Notes under the pieces: generated by a model
The model's database searches: none
What the model saw: the letters and a program-made list of their open reading frames with translations, nothing else
What the model was told of the DNA's origin: nothing
Source: Acidobacteriota bacterium
GTDB lineage: Bacteria > Acidobacteriota > Terriglobia > Acidiferrales > UBA7541
Direction of reading: 5' to 3'
Assembly (NCBI GenBank): GCA_003223255.1
Contig: QHYJ01000340.1
Span: 22,084 to 86,083, forward strand
Length of the DNA stretch: 64,000 nt
Translations under genes and position numbers: made by a program
In this document: in pieces, positions 1 to 8,811 of the stretch
Position numbering within the stretch: position 1 is the stretch's first letter
Layout of the letters: every line of letters starts with the position of its first letter

Positions 1-197
1 TGGCGCTGAGCTTTGGATTGCCGTGGCCGGCGTGGGTAGGGATTGCAGTGGTCGCGGGGTTGCTCACGTACGAGCATTCGCTGGTCAAGGCGAACGATTT
101 GAGCAAGCTGGACGCTGCGTTTTTCAGGGTGAACGGCTATATTAGTATGTTGTTCTTATTATTTTGGGGCGCGGCGGCCGCGGTTTGGCGCGTATGA
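1..197 (+). CDS. mqnP: UbiA-family prenyltransferase, C-terminal end (partial)
   Basis: The frame opening at base 3 runs to TGA at 195-197 and gives about 64 residues; the 5' end lies outside the window. It contains two hydrophobic stretches flanking a YEHSLVKANDLSKLDAAFF segment, the conserved tail of 4-hydroxybenzoate-type polyprenyltransferases. These inner-membrane enzymes attach an isoprenoid chain to an aromatic ring. The next gene is the futalosine-pathway enzyme mqnE, so the substrate here is probably a dihydroxynaphthoate (MqnP role) rather than 4-hydroxybenzoate; that assignment rests on context. Too short to check the Asp-rich active-site motifs. Confidence 0.75.
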   Translation, partial: ALSFGLPWPAWVGIAVVAGLLTYEHSLVKANDLSKLDAAFFRVNGYISMLFLLFWGAAAAVWRV

Positions 198-216
198 GAG
201 ATTCGCAATATTTGAA

Positions 217-1428
217 TTGGATGTAAAAAATGTCCGCCTCAGAAGGTGGCCGCGCCAAAGGATTAGGAAGTTGAGCGAACTGACAATTACGGATCAGAGG
301 CTGAAGCCGATCAGCGAAAAAGTGCTGGCGGGCGAGCGGCTGAGCTTCGACGAAGGCATCACGCTGTACCGTTCGCCGGACTTGCTGGCGGTGGGCTGGC
401 TGGCGAATTACGTGCGCGAGAAGAAGCACGGCAACGTGACGTATTACAACGTGAACCGGCACATCAATCCGACGAACATTTGCGTGGCGCACTGCAAGCT
501 GTGCGCGTTCGGGCGCGACCCGGACGCCCCGGGAGCGTACAGCTTCGCGTTGGAAGAGATTTATCAACGCGCAGAACAGGGCATGCGCGAGGGCGCGCTG
601 GAATTCCACATCGTGGGGGGTCTGCATCCCGACCTGCCGTTCGAATATTTCCTGGACATGATGCGCGGTCTGAAAAAGCGCTGCCCGGGTGTGCACTTGA
701 AAGCATTCACCATGGTGGAAGTAGGCTACTTCGCGCGGATTTCGAAATTGAGCGTGAAAGAAGTGCTGCTGAAGCTAAAAGAAGCGGGCGTGGATTCGCT
801 GCCGGGTGGCGGCGCAGAGATTTTTCATCCGCGCGTGCGCAAAATCATTTGCGACCACAAAGTGAGCGGGCAGATGTGGTTGAACATCGCGCGACAGGCG
901 CATGAAATCGGGCTGCGTTCGAACGCGACGATGCTTTACGGCCACGTGGAGACGGACGAAGAGCGCCTGGATCACCTGGTAAAGCTGCGGGAGCTGCAGG
1001 ACGAGACGCGCGGCTTCGTCGCATTCATTCCGCTGGCGTTTCATCCGGACAATACGGCGCTTTCGCACATTCCAAAACCCTCGGGTTACGCGGACCTGCG
1101 CAACATCGCGGTGTCGCGACTACTGCTCGACAATTTCGAGCACATCAAGGCGTACTGGATCATGCTAACGCCGAGCATCGCGCAAATCGCACTGCGGTTT
1201 GGCGCGAACGACTTGGACGGTACGGTGGTGGAGGAAAAGATTTATCACGACGCAGGCGCAAAGACGTCGGAGTTCACGCCGCGCGCCGAACTGGAGCGGC
1301 TAATTCGCGCCGCGGGCCGCGTGCCGACAGAACGCGACACACTGTACCATCCGGTGGATCGCTCGAAGATGCCGCCGCTTCCGCCGCCAACCCGGCCCGA
1401 CCTGGTTTCGCTGACGCTGAACGTTTAA
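217..1428 (+). CDS. mqnE: Aminofutalosine synthase MqnE (radical SAM)
   Basis: Radical SAM enzyme of the futalosine route to menaquinone, joining 3-[(1-carboxyvinyl)oxy]benzoate and the SAM adenosyl group to give aminofutalosine. The cluster motif CVAHCKLC (CxxxCxxC) lies near residue 90, followed by the family's HIVGGLHPDLP and GGGAEIF segments. At 403 residues it is a little longer than usual because the open frame begins at a TTG at 217. Homology begins around TITDQRLKPISEKVLAGERLS, so the TTG at 271 is an equally plausible start; neither has a clear ribosome binding site. The gene lies 20 bases after the UbiA-family gene, consistent with a menaquinone operon. Confidence 0.93.
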   Translation: MDVKNVRLRRWPRQRIRKLSELTITDQRLKPISEKVLAGERLSFDEGITLYRSPDLLAVGWLANYVREKKHGNVTYYNVNRHINPTNICVAHCKLCAFGRDPDAPGAYSFALEEIYQRAEQGMREGALEFHIVGGLHPDLPFEYFLDMMRGLKKRCPGVHLKAFTMVEVGYFARISKLSVKEVLLKLKEAGVDSLPGGGAEIFHPRVRKIICDHKVSGQMWLNIARQAHEIGLRSNATMLYGHVETDEERLDHLVKLRELQDETRGFVAFIPLAFHPDNTALSHIPKPSGYADLRNIAVSRLLLDNFEHIKAYWIMLTPSIAQIALRFGANDLDGTVVEEKIYHDAGAKTSEFTPRAELERLIRAAGRVPTERDTLYHPVDRSKMPPLPPPTRPDLVSLTLNV

Positions 1429-1436
1429 AGGCCACG

Positions 1437-1637
1437 CGTTCAAGACTCATCCCGTCGGCAGTGAGACTGGAGGTATGGCCGCGGGACAAAGGTCAGTGTG
1501 TGATCTGCGGAGCGAAAGATCAGCTCCACTTCGATCGCGATCAGCCGTATTCGAAAGGTGGAACTTCTCTAACCGCCAAAAACATCAGGCTACTTTGTGC
1601 CCGCCACAATCTCTCGAAGAACGACAAGATTCAGTGA
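1437..1637 (+). pseudogene. HNH endonuclease remnant
   Basis: One frame reads IPSAVRLEVWPRDKGQCVIC, then a GAKDQLHF...PYSKGGTSLTAKN segment and LLCARHNLSKNDKIQ before TGA at 1635-1637. This is the C-terminal half of a common bacterial HNH endonuclease domain with its CxxC zinc knuckle. Two things argue that it is dead. There is no N-terminal half, since the frame opens only just after mqnE with at best a GTG at 1461. The catalytic segment normally read as DHIIP is DRDQP, so the first histidine of HNH is gone. Read as decayed debris. Confidence 0.65.
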
Positions 1638-1899
1638 ACGGTGGCGGCTTTGGCGGTGACTTTGGCGAGGACGTCGACGGGCAAAGTCGCGTAACCTTGC
1701 TCCTGAGAATTCCCAAGACAACGAGAAGAGTAACCGCGCATCCCTGGACTGTTTCTCTAAACCATAAAGGGGAGAAAGCCAACCAAGGGTCCAGAAGGGT
1801 AGAGTGCGGAATACGGCAGGAGAGTTACTTGCGCGGCAACTTCCATGAGTTTCGATCCGTCCTGAGTCCTGTAACATCGCACGGAGCGAGGAGCGCCCG
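1638..1899. other. Non-coding stretch between two gene remnants
   Basis: No convincing complete gene on either strand. On the minus strand a frame ending in TGA (complement of 1631-1633) reads QGYATLPVDVLAKVTAKAA near its end, which loosely resembles the tail of a PstS-like phosphate-binding protein. No start or upstream domain can be followed, so it is recorded only as possible debris. Confidence 0.4.
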
Positions 1900-2187
1900 A
1901 CCGTTGCGTGGTATGGGCACTTGAAGTTCCGAAGCAAAGCGCTGTGGAAAGTAATTGTGGTGAGCTGGGGTATCGCTTTCTTCGAGTATTGCTTTCAGGT
2001 GCCGGCGAACCGCATTGGGTCGTATGAATTCACGCCCGCGCAGTTGAAGACGATTCAGGAGATCATTACACTTTCGATTTTTCCGGTATTTTCGGTGTTG
2101 TATCTGGGGGACCGGTTCAGGTGGAATTATGGCGTGGGTTTCGCGCTGATTGTGGCCGCTTCGTTCTTTATTTTCCACAAATGGTAG
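1900..2187 (+). pseudogene. DMT / DUF486 family membrane protein, 5'-truncated
   Basis: The frame reads TVAWYGHLKFRSKALWKVI and continues to a hydrophobic C-terminus ending FALIVAASFFIFHKW. This matches the small multidrug-resistance-like DUF486 family, normally about 115 residues with four membrane helices. The first helix (about 15-20 residues before TVAWYGHL) is missing: upstream in frame there is only unrelated sequence back to a TGA at 1846-1848, with no ATG or GTG. The first usable codon is TTG at 1921, giving 88 residues. Most likely a truncated, probably non-functional copy next to the HNH remnant. Confidence 0.65.
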
Positions 2188-2229
2188 ACTGAACCGCTTC
2201 TTCCGCCCGGCCGAGGATGAGGAGGTAGG

Positions 2230-3120
2230 ATGCGATTGCAAGGTTTCCTGATTCGTGTGGGCAGCCTGGCATTGGGCGGCATGGTGGTGGCGGGCTGCCT
2301 GCCAGCAGCAGCCCAAAACGTAACCACTACACCCGAAACGGGAGTCACGCCAAATACGCTGCTATTGTACCGAGCCGACTTTCTTCCCGGCAAGGAAGAG
2401 GCTTACCAGCAAACCGAAGCGGACATCGTGCAGGGTTATGCAGGGGCGAAAATCCCGATCTATTGGAGCGCGCTGCAAGCCGTGACCGGCCCTCCGCATG
2501 TGTTGTACTTTGACGGATTCGATAATTTTGGAGACATCGAAAAAGCTGGAGCGGACCTGGCACAGGGGCTCGATGCGCATCCAGAAATCGCGGCTCTGCA
2601 GCAAAAACTGGCGGACCTGGTTTCCGCGTCGCGGACCACACTCGCCTTCCGGCGCGACGACTTGGGCTATCGCTTGAACAAGATTGACCTGGCCAAGGCG
2701 AATTACGTGCGCGTTTCCATTTTTCAGTTTCGGGCCGGGTATGAAGATGAATTTTCGGAAGCGGTGCGGACACGCGCACGGATGTATGAGACCAACGACA
2801 TCGACACACCCTGGATGTTCTATCAGGTGCACTCCGGATTTTCGTTGCCGACGTACATCGAATTTCAGCCCATGAATTCGCTGAGCGAAATTGACGACGC
2901 ATTGGAACGCAACGCAAAGGCTCGTCGTCCCGGCGGAGCGGGTTCGTTGTCGGCGCAAAAATGGATTCGAGAGGCGGACCTGAGCATTGACATCCAAATT
3001 TATCGCGTCAGCCAGAGTATGAGCCATGAATCGGCAATGGAAGCTGCCGAGGCTGGTGCAAAACGCGATAGCGCCCCGACAGCGCGCGCCCGGAAATATA
3101 CCCTCCGGGTGAAGCCATGA
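2230..3120 (+). CDS. Exported hypothetical protein
   Basis: 296 residues starting at an ATG preceded by GAGGAGGTAGG, a strong ribosome binding site. The N-terminus has a positive charge, a hydrophobic core and an AGCLPAAAQ segment, so it is exported and could be a lipoprotein (Cys at about residue 18). The mature part has two similar halves of alternating strands, each starting with a phrase like [18 protein letters not shown] or [17 protein letters not shown]. This suggests a duplicated ferredoxin-like (NIPSNAP/ABM-type) fold, an inference from pattern alone. No catalytic motif was recognised. It stands alone before an OsmC gene. Confidence 0.75.
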   Translation: MRLQGFLIRVGSLALGGMVVAGCLPAAAQNVTTTPETGVTPNTLLLYRADFLPGKEEAYQQTEADIVQGYAGAKIPIYWSALQAVTGPPHVLYFDGFDNFGDIEKAGADLAQGLDAHPEIAALQQKLADLVSASRTTLAFRRDDLGYRLNKIDLAKANYVRVSIFQFRAGYEDEFSEAVRTRARMYETNDIDTPWMFYQVHSGFSLPTYIEFQPMNSLSEIDDALERNAKARRPGGAGSLSAQKWIREADLSIDIQIYRVSQSMSHESAMEAAEAGAKRDSAPTARARKYTLRVKP

Positions 3121-3171
3121 ATCGAATTCCCAGGTAATCCAAGGACGGCATAAAACAAGAGGAGAGGAATC

Positions 3172-3597
3172 ATGCAGCGAAAAGCCTCGGCAGTATGGCA
3201 AGGAGGACTGAAAGACGGCAAGGGTACGATTTCAACGGAAAGTGGCGTGCTCAAGCAGACGCAGTATTCCTTCAGCACGCGATTTGAAAATGGCATTGGG
3301 ACGAATCCGGAAGAACTGTTGGCGGCGGCGCACGCAGGATGCTTCACCATGGCGCTTTCCGGGCAGTTGGGAAACGCGGGAATGACGGCGAGCAAGCTGG
3401 AGACCACGGCCACGATTTCGCTAGAGAAATTGCCGGATGGATTTGCCATCACGAAAAGTCACCTGGACCTAGTGGCGCACGTGCCTGGCGCGGATAAAGC
3501 GAAATTCGACACAGCGGTGAAAAACGCAGAGATGGGCTGTCCGGTTTCGAAGCTGTTTAAAGCAGAGATCAGCGTAAGCGCGCGACTGGTGTCGTAG
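3172..3597 (+). CDS. osmC: OsmC family peroxiredoxin
   Basis: 141 residues, the normal size for OsmC/Ohr thiol peroxidases that reduce organic hydroperoxides in the cytoplasm. The two redox cysteines are visible in [10 protein letters not shown] (about residue 60) and [10 protein letters not shown] (about residue 124), and the N-terminus has the family's [12 protein letters not shown] helix. The ATG at 3172 is preceded by GAGGAGAGG with good spacing. The motif spacing fits OsmC proper better than Ohr. It appears monocistronic. Confidence 0.93.
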   Translation: MQRKASAVWQGGLKDGKGTISTESGVLKQTQYSFSTRFENGIGTNPEELLAAAHAGCFTMALSGQLGNAGMTASKLETTATISLEKLPDGFAITKSHLDLVAHVPGADKAKFDTAVKNAEMGCPVSKLFKAEISVSARLVS

Positions 3598-3626
3598 AGC
3601 CTACCAGGCGGTCGCATCGGGCGTTC

Positions 3627-3653
3627 TTACAAAGAGAGACAAACGCGTATAAT
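3627..3653 (+). promoter_or_regulatory. Possible promoter with very short leader
   Basis: TATAAT at 3648-3653 with a weak TTACAA at 3627-3632 (spacer 15). Transcription would begin close to the ATG at 3661, giving a leaderless or nearly leaderless message. It overlaps the ATG at 3652, which argues for the later start. Prediction only. Confidence 0.3.
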
Positions 3654-4809
3654 GCCGCACATGATTCCCGCTCCGGGCGCATTCGCTGCAGGTGTCGCAA
3701 TCTTCCTGATTGTGGTGTGGGACGCATTTGAAGCCATCATTCTGCCGCGGCGCGTCACGCGGCGGTTTCGCCTGGCGCGCGTCTTCTACAAATTTACTTG
3801 GAGGAACTGGAAATTTGTTACGCGGTTGATTACCTCGCGCAAAAAACGTGAAGCGCTGCTTAGTTTTTACGGGCCACTTTCGCTGCTCGTTCTCGTGGGT
3901 GTCTGGGCAGTTGGCCTAGTTTTGGCATTTGGCATGATGCAGTACGGGGCGGGATCCGCGGTCAACATGAATGGAGGCCGGCCCGGTTTCGCGACGGACA
4001 TTTATCTCAGTGGAACGACTTTCTTTACGCTGGGACTTGGCGACGTAGTACCGCAGACGGGCCTGGCACGCGTCCTGGTGGTGACGGAAGCCGGATTCGG
4101 GTTTGGTTTTCTTGCGGCGGTGATCGGCTACTTGCCGTTCATCTATGGCTCGTTTTCGAAGCGCGAGGTGAATATTTCGCTGCTCGACGCGCGCGCGGGA
4201 ACACCGCCAACGGCCGGAGAGCTTCTCCGCCGCCACGCCTATCCGGGAGGCAGCGAAGCGCTGCGCCAGCTTTTCAAGGATTGGGAGTTTTGGGCCGCGG
4301 AATTGATGGAAAGTCATCTTTCTTACCCCGTGCTGGCATTCTTCCGTTCGCAGCATGACAACCAGTCGTGGATTGCCGCGCTCACCGCGATCCTGGACAG
4401 CTGCGCGCTGGTCAAAGTGGCGGTTGCGGATACTTGCCGGCGGCAAGCGGAGTTGACGTTTGCGATCGCGCGCCACGCCGCAGTCGATTTGTCACAAGTC
4501 TTTAAGACGCCGCCGCATGTGCTTCCGTACAATCGCCTTCCGCCCGAGGACCTCAAGCGGCTTCATGACAAGCTTGCACAACATGGGCTGAAACCTGGGA
4601 AAATCGAGGAAATGGGCGAGCGGCTCGCGGAGTTGCGGAAAATGTACGAGCCGTATCTTTTTTCGCTGGCGGAATACTTGAGTTTGTCTTTGCCGCCGTG
4701 GATTCCCGCCGCCAAAGGAAAAGACAATTGGCAGACCACGGCGTGGGGCCGCTCGGCGGGACTCGTGGAAAAAGAAGGGGCGGCGATCGGCGCCGACGAC
4801 CACTTTTAG
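3652..4809 (+). CDS. Two-helix potassium channel-like membrane protein
   Basis: 385 residues. The N-terminal 165 residues hold an N-terminal helix, a second helix (LLVLVGVWAVGLVLAFGMMQ), a pore-loop segment STTFFTLGLGDVVPQ and a further hydrophobic helix, the arrangement of Ion_trans_2 channels. The selectivity filter reads TLGLGD instead of the canonical TVGYGD. The remaining 210 residues are soluble and contain an HHAAVDLSQ-like helical region with no recognised domain. The start could be ATG 3652 or ATG 3661; a TATAAT box overlapping the first makes 3661 attractive. Function as a K+ channel is inferred from the filter only. Confidence 0.78.
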   Translation: MPHMIPAPGAFAAGVAIFLIVVWDAFEAIILPRRVTRRFRLARVFYKFTWRNWKFVTRLITSRKKREALLSFYGPLSLLVLVGVWAVGLVLAFGMMQYGAGSAVNMNGGRPGFATDIYLSGTTFFTLGLGDVVPQTGLARVLVVTEAGFGFGFLAAVIGYLPFIYGSFSKREVNISLLDARAGTPPTAGELLRRHAYPGGSEALRQLFKDWEFWAAELMESHLSYPVLAFFRSQHDNQSWIAALTAILDSCALVKVAVADTCRRQAELTFAIARHAAVDLSQVFKTPPHVLPYNRLPPEDLKRLHDKLAQHGLKPGKIEEMGERLAELRKMYEPYLFSLAEYLSLSLPPWIPAAKGKDNWQTTAWGRSAGLVEKEGAAIGADDHF

Positions 4810-4874
4810 TTTGATCTTGACGCGGCGCAGACACATTGTGTGGCGCGCAGCGGAGCTTATGGGGAGACGAAATC

Positions 4875-5837
4875 ATGAAAGCCATTCTTGTTCGTCAATT
4901 TGGCGGCCCGGAGGTCCTGAAACTCGAAGAAGTGCCCACGCCTAAGCATGGTGCCGGGCAGGTGCTCGTGCGCATTTACGCAGCCGGCGTAAATCCTTAT
5001 GACACGTACATGCGCACTGGCACTTACGCACAAAAACCGCCGCTTCCTTACACGCCAGGCTCAGATGGCGCCGGAGTGGTTGAAGCCGTGGGCGAAGGCG
5101 TGACGAAGGTGAAGAAGGGAGACCGCCTCTACACCGCGAAAACCGTCACGGGAGCTTACGCGGAATATGCGTTGGCGCTGGAAGAGCAAGTGCATCCGCT
5201 TCCGGCGAAGATCAGCTTCAGTCAGGGCGCAGGCGTGTGGGTGCCGTACGGAACCGCGTATCATGCGCTTTTTCATTCGGCAAAAGCGCACGCGTCGGAA
5301 ACCGTGCTCGTGCATGGAGCAAGCGGAGGCGTGGGCAGCGCGAGCGTGCAAATGGCGCGCGCCATGGGACTCACGGTTTTGGGGACCGCCGGAACGACAA
5401 AGGGACTCGACTTGGTTAAGCACGAAGGCGCGCATCAAGTGTTCGATCACAGTAAAGCCGGCTACCAAGAAGAAATTATGAAAGCGACGGGCGGGCGAGG
5501 TGTGGACATCATTCTAGAGATGCTCGCGAACGTGAATCTCGCCCATGATTTGAAGCTTCTTGCGATTCGCGGGCGCGTGATTGTCATTGGCAATCGCGGC
5601 GAAGTGACCATCAATGCGCGCGAACTGATGGCCCGACGCGGCTCGATTCGCGCGTTCACGCTTTGGGGGATTACACCTGCGGAAGAAGCGGACATTCATG
5701 CCGGGTTGATTGCGGGCCTGGAAAACGGCACGCTGCGCCCAGTGGTGGGCAAAGAGCTGCCGCTGGCCGAGGCTGCGCGCGCGCACAGAGAAACTCTCGA
5801 GCCGGGCGCGCTGGGAAAAATCGTGCTTATTCCTTAG
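4875..5837 (+). CDS. qor: NADPH:quinone reductase, zinc-independent MDR family
   Basis: 320 residues. The N-terminal GroES-like domain holds PYTPGSDGAGVVEAVGEGV, followed by a Rossmann domain with VLVHGASGGVGSASVQMA and the nucleotide-binding glycines. Zinc-ligand cysteines are absent, as in quinone oxidoreductases. The frame is open from 4836, but the ATG at 4875 follows GGGGAGA at proper spacing and matches the usual MKAILVRQFGGPEVL beginning. Catalyses NADPH-dependent reduction of quinones or enones. The exact substrate is not predictable. Confidence 0.9.
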   Translation: MKAILVRQFGGPEVLKLEEVPTPKHGAGQVLVRIYAAGVNPYDTYMRTGTYAQKPPLPYTPGSDGAGVVEAVGEGVTKVKKGDRLYTAKTVTGAYAEYALALEEQVHPLPAKISFSQGAGVWVPYGTAYHALFHSAKAHASETVLVHGASGGVGSASVQMARAMGLTVLGTAGTTKGLDLVKHEGAHQVFDHSKAGYQEEIMKATGGRGVDIILEMLANVNLAHDLKLLAIRGRVIVIGNRGEVTINARELMARRGSIRAFTLWGITPAEEADIHAGLIAGLENGTLRPVVGKELPLAEAARAHRETLEPGALGKIVLIP

Positions 5838-5847
5838 CAGTGTTAAA

Positions 5848-6583
5848 TTAATGAAAAATGCTGAAGAGAACGCCAGCCACGGCGGCTCCGACAATGACCC
5901 AGGCCGAATTCACGCGATAGCAAAAAACGAGCAGTGCGCAGACCGCGGCGAGCGCCAGAGCAGGAAGGCTCACCAGACTCGCTCGGGCGAACTGCCAGGC
6001 GACGAAAGCCATGAGCGCGACGCGGCCACCGTGATCCAGCCACCATCCAGACAGCTCCAGCGCCAATCAACAGAACCAGCGCAGATACTCCAAAAGCGGA
6101 GAGCACAATCACGGCCGCGGCGAGCAGGGCCAGCGGGGCGGTTCGCAAAGCGGTTTTGGCCAGGGACCAGATCGCTTGCGCGATCAGGACCACGACAGCA
6201 GGTTTCACGCCGAGCAAGCCAGCTAATTGCGGCGCTGTTCCAAAGCGCGCGCAGGCCCAGGCCAACGCGACCACCAGGAGTGCTGCGGGCAAGATGAATG
6301 CCGCGCCGGCAAGGATCAGGCCGAGCACTCCGCCGCGAATCTGTCCCAGGTAGATGGCCAACTCCGTGGAACTTGGCCCCGGCAGCAGGCTCACTGCCCC
6401 GACTAGGTCCAGGAAGCGCTCGCGCGTGACCCAAGCGCGGCGCCGCACGAACTCTTCTTCCATCAAGGCCATATGCGCCGCGGGCCCGCCAAAGGCAATG
6501 AAACCCAGCCGCAGGAACACTCGCGCGATTTCGCCGAGAGCGGTTTTTGGGTGCAACTTATTCGCTGGCCCCGGGTTCTGCAT
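5848..6583 (-). pseudogene. chrA: Chromate transporter ChrA-type, frameshifted
   Basis: The frame starting at 6583 gives the N-terminal 175 residues of a CHR-domain protein, with FGGPAAHMALMEEEFVRR, LPGPSSTELAIYLG and several membrane helices. After about position 6060 it turns into Arg-rich non-membrane sequence. The neighbouring frame then carries the expected last helices, ending RVNSAWVIVGAAVAGVLF with TGA at 5848-5850. One extra base (modulo three) in the 6010-6060 region explains this. Joined, the protein would be a single-domain CHR transporter of about 240 residues. Either a sequencing indel or a real inactivation. Confidence 0.75.
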
Positions 6584-6600
6584 CGCGCGCGATTATGCCT

Positions 6601-6606
6601 TATAAT
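6601..6606 (+). promoter_or_regulatory. Probable -10 box of the glycosyltransferase gene
   Basis: Perfect TATAAT, 54 bases before the GTG at 6660 that has its own ribosome binding site. The -35 is poor. The box includes the TTG at 6606, which therefore cannot be the translation start if this promoter is used. Confidence 0.4.
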
Positions 6607-6659
6607 TGGAGGTCGGGAAAAACGACGCGAAGAAACTTGTAACTAGGGGACCCGCTATC

Positions 6660-8297
6660 GTGCACGCTGCCCTCACAGTCACGATCTTTCTCGCACACCA
6701 GAGCGCCCTTAGCCATTACTGGCACAGACTGACCGACAAAACATTCAGCGGCATTTACCACGCCAATGCTTTCGATTTGGCGATGATGATTCCCTACTTT
6801 ATCGTGCTACTGGTGCTCGCGATGTACGGGCTGCATCGCTACTGGTTGGTCTACGACTATTTCCTGTATTCCAAAAATGTCCCGCCGCCTCCGCCTCCAG
6901 TCGAACGGTGGCCGCGGGTGACAGTGCAATTGCCGATTTTCAATGAACGTTATGTAATCGAGCGGCTTACCGAAGCGGTCGCGCGGTTTGACTATCCGCG
7001 GGAATTGCTCGACGTGCAGGTGCTGGATGATTCCACCGATGAGACGCAGGAAGTGGCTCGCGCGTGCGCGGAGCGCCACGCCGCCCAGGGCATGCCCATT
7101 ACGTACATCCATCGCGCAAATCGTGAGGGTTACAAGGCCGGAGCGCTGGAGAACGGGCTGAGAACCGCTCAAGGCGAATTCGTGGCGATCTTTGACGCCG
7201 ACTTCATTCCGGAACCGGATTTCCTGCGGCGCACGATTCCGTATTTCCTGAATCCCGAGGGCGGCGAGAAAATCGGGATGGTGCAGACGCGCTGGACGTA
7301 TTTGAACAGCGACTATTCGCTTTTGACCAACGTCGAAACCATTCTCCTCGACGGCCACTTCGTGGTCGAGCATGGCGCGCGGTCGCGGCGCGGCACGTTT
7401 TTCAACTTCAATGGCACGGCCGGCGTATGGCGGCGCAAAGTAATTGACGACGCCGGCGGCTGGCAACACGACACCCTGACCGAAGACACCGACCTCTCTT
7501 ATCGTGCGCAGCTCAAAGGCTGGAAATTCCTGTATCTTCCGCAAATCGAGTGCGCCTCCGAATTGCCGGTGGACATGAATGGCTTCAAATCACAGCAAGC
7601 GCGGTGGGCCAAGGGGTTGATGCAGACGGCCAAGAAGATTCTTCCGAAAGTCTTCAAGGCCGACGTACCGTGGCATGTCAAAGCGGAAGCGTTTTTCCAC
7701 CTGACCGCCAACATCAGCTATCCGCTCATGATTGTGCTGTCCGCGATGCTCCTCCCGGTGATGATCGTGCGGTTTCAGCAGGGCTGGTTCCAGGTGCTGC
7801 TGATTGACCTGCCACTATTTCTCGCGTCGACTTGTTCGATTTCGAGCTTTTACCTGGTAGCGCAAAAAGAGCTGCGGCCAAAGACGTGGTGGCGCACGTT
7901 TCTTTACTTGCCGTTTGTGATGGCGACCGGCATCGGCATCTCCGTGCGCAACGCGCAAGCGGTGATCGAAGCCATCGTGGGGAAGCAAAGTGAGTTTGCG
8001 CGCACGCCAAAATTCAGAATTGAAGGCAAGAAAGGAACCTTTGCCAAGAAATCCTACAAAAACAGAGCCGGGTGGATTCCTTACGCGGAGGTCGCACTAG
8101 GGATTTATTTTGCGCTGACTGTGGTTTACGCCATTACGAACGAGAATTACGGCACGGTGCCCTTCCTGCTACTGTTCGTGTGGGGCTATCTCTATACCGG
8201 CGTCATGTCGCTCGGGCAGACGTACTTCGCGCATTTGCGGTTCGGTGTGAACGCTCCCGAGATGCGGCCCGCCGCTTCGGGCGCGCCGGGGTTCTGA
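6660..8297 (+). CDS. Family 2 glycosyltransferase, cellulose synthase/CslA-like
   Basis: Membrane polysaccharide synthase of about 545 residues. One N-terminal helix is followed by a GT-A domain with VLDDSTDET, IFDADFIPEPDF (DxD), TEDTDLSYRAQLKGW and the QQARWAKG (Q..RW) motif. Four or five C-terminal helices follow. This is the layout of processive beta-glycan synthases and glucomannan-synthase-like enzymes. The frame is open from TTG 6606, but GTG 6660 has AGGGGA nine bases upstream. The neighbour chrA is divergent. The polymer made is unknown, and no BcsB or PilZ partner is next to it. Confidence 0.87.
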   Translation: MHAALTVTIFLAHQSALSHYWHRLTDKTFSGIYHANAFDLAMMIPYFIVLLVLAMYGLHRYWLVYDYFLYSKNVPPPPPPVERWPRVTVQLPIFNERYVIERLTEAVARFDYPRELLDVQVLDDSTDETQEVARACAERHAAQGMPITYIHRANREGYKAGALENGLRTAQGEFVAIFDADFIPEPDFLRRTIPYFLNPEGGEKIGMVQTRWTYLNSDYSLLTNVETILLDGHFVVEHGARSRRGTFFNFNGTAGVWRRKVIDDAGGWQHDTLTEDTDLSYRAQLKGWKFLYLPQIECASELPVDMNGFKSQQARWAKGLMQTAKKILPKVFKADVPWHVKAEAFFHLTANISYPLMIVLSAMLLPVMIVRFQQGWFQVLLIDLPLFLASTCSISSFYLVAQKELRPKTWWRTFLYLPFVMATGIGISVRNAQAVIEAIVGKQSEFARTPKFRIEGKKGTFAKKSYKNRAGWIPYAEVALGIYFALTVVYAITNENYGTVPFLLLFVWGYLYTGVMSLGQTYFAHLRFGVNAPEMRPAASGAPGF

Positions 8298-8320
8298 GCC
8301 CTCGCCGTTTAGTAGGCCTT

Positions 8321-8635
8321 CTACTTCTTAGAATTTCTAGCGAACTTGCGAATGTAGGTCACCACGTCCGCAATTTGTTTGGCGCTTAATCCGCGCGCGG
8401 CAAAAGCATGGGCATATTCTTTGTGGCCCACACCGTAAGCGATGCTCTTATAGAGTTCTTCGTCGGAGAGTTGCTGCACAGCGTCCGACCGCAAGTCGGC
8501 GGGCTTGATCTTCATTTGCGTATGGCCCATTGCCGTCACCGCTTGGGCCAGGCACTTCAAACATTGCGCCTTATACGTTGACTCACCATCATCGGCCGCT
8601 TTTATAAGTATCGGCAACATGAGAACAACGCACAA
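8321..8635 (-). CDS. Cytochrome c-like exported protein lacking the haem motif
   Basis: 104 residues with a short hydrophobic N-terminus ending KAADDGE. The remainder aligns by eye with small acidobacterial class I cytochromes c: STYKAQCLKC at the haem site, then MKIKPADLRSDAVQQLSDEEL and LSAKQIADVVTYIRKFAR. The expected CxxCH reads CLKCL, so the proximal histidine is missing, and the usual Met ligand region reads YAHAF. It therefore should not bind haem c normally. The DNA fits two compensating small deletions just after the second cysteine. Translation starts at TTG 8635 or further upstream. Confidence 0.6.
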   Translation of the reverse strand: MCVVLMLPILIKAADDGESTYKAQCLKCLAQAVTAMGHTQMKIKPADLRSDAVQQLSDEELYKSIAYGVGHKEYAHAFAARGLSAKQIADVVTYIRKFARNSKK

Positions 8636-8811
8636 ACAGCAACCATCGCTCGCACGCTGACCTCCACGCTGGTTTGACTCCTCAGCTCACGCCGAAGGAA
8701 AGGTTGACTTGCTCCAAAACTAGGAGACACCCGACAGAGGCCTGGCAACCAGATTATTTCCGCCCTTGTGACCTAGGTTTACATAATAGACTGTCCCCCG
8801 GTAACAAGCCT

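Noticed and set aside
1631-1717. PstS-like C-terminal fragment on the minus strand
   Set aside because: Only about 25 residues look family-like and nothing continues upstream, so it is not listed as a gene.
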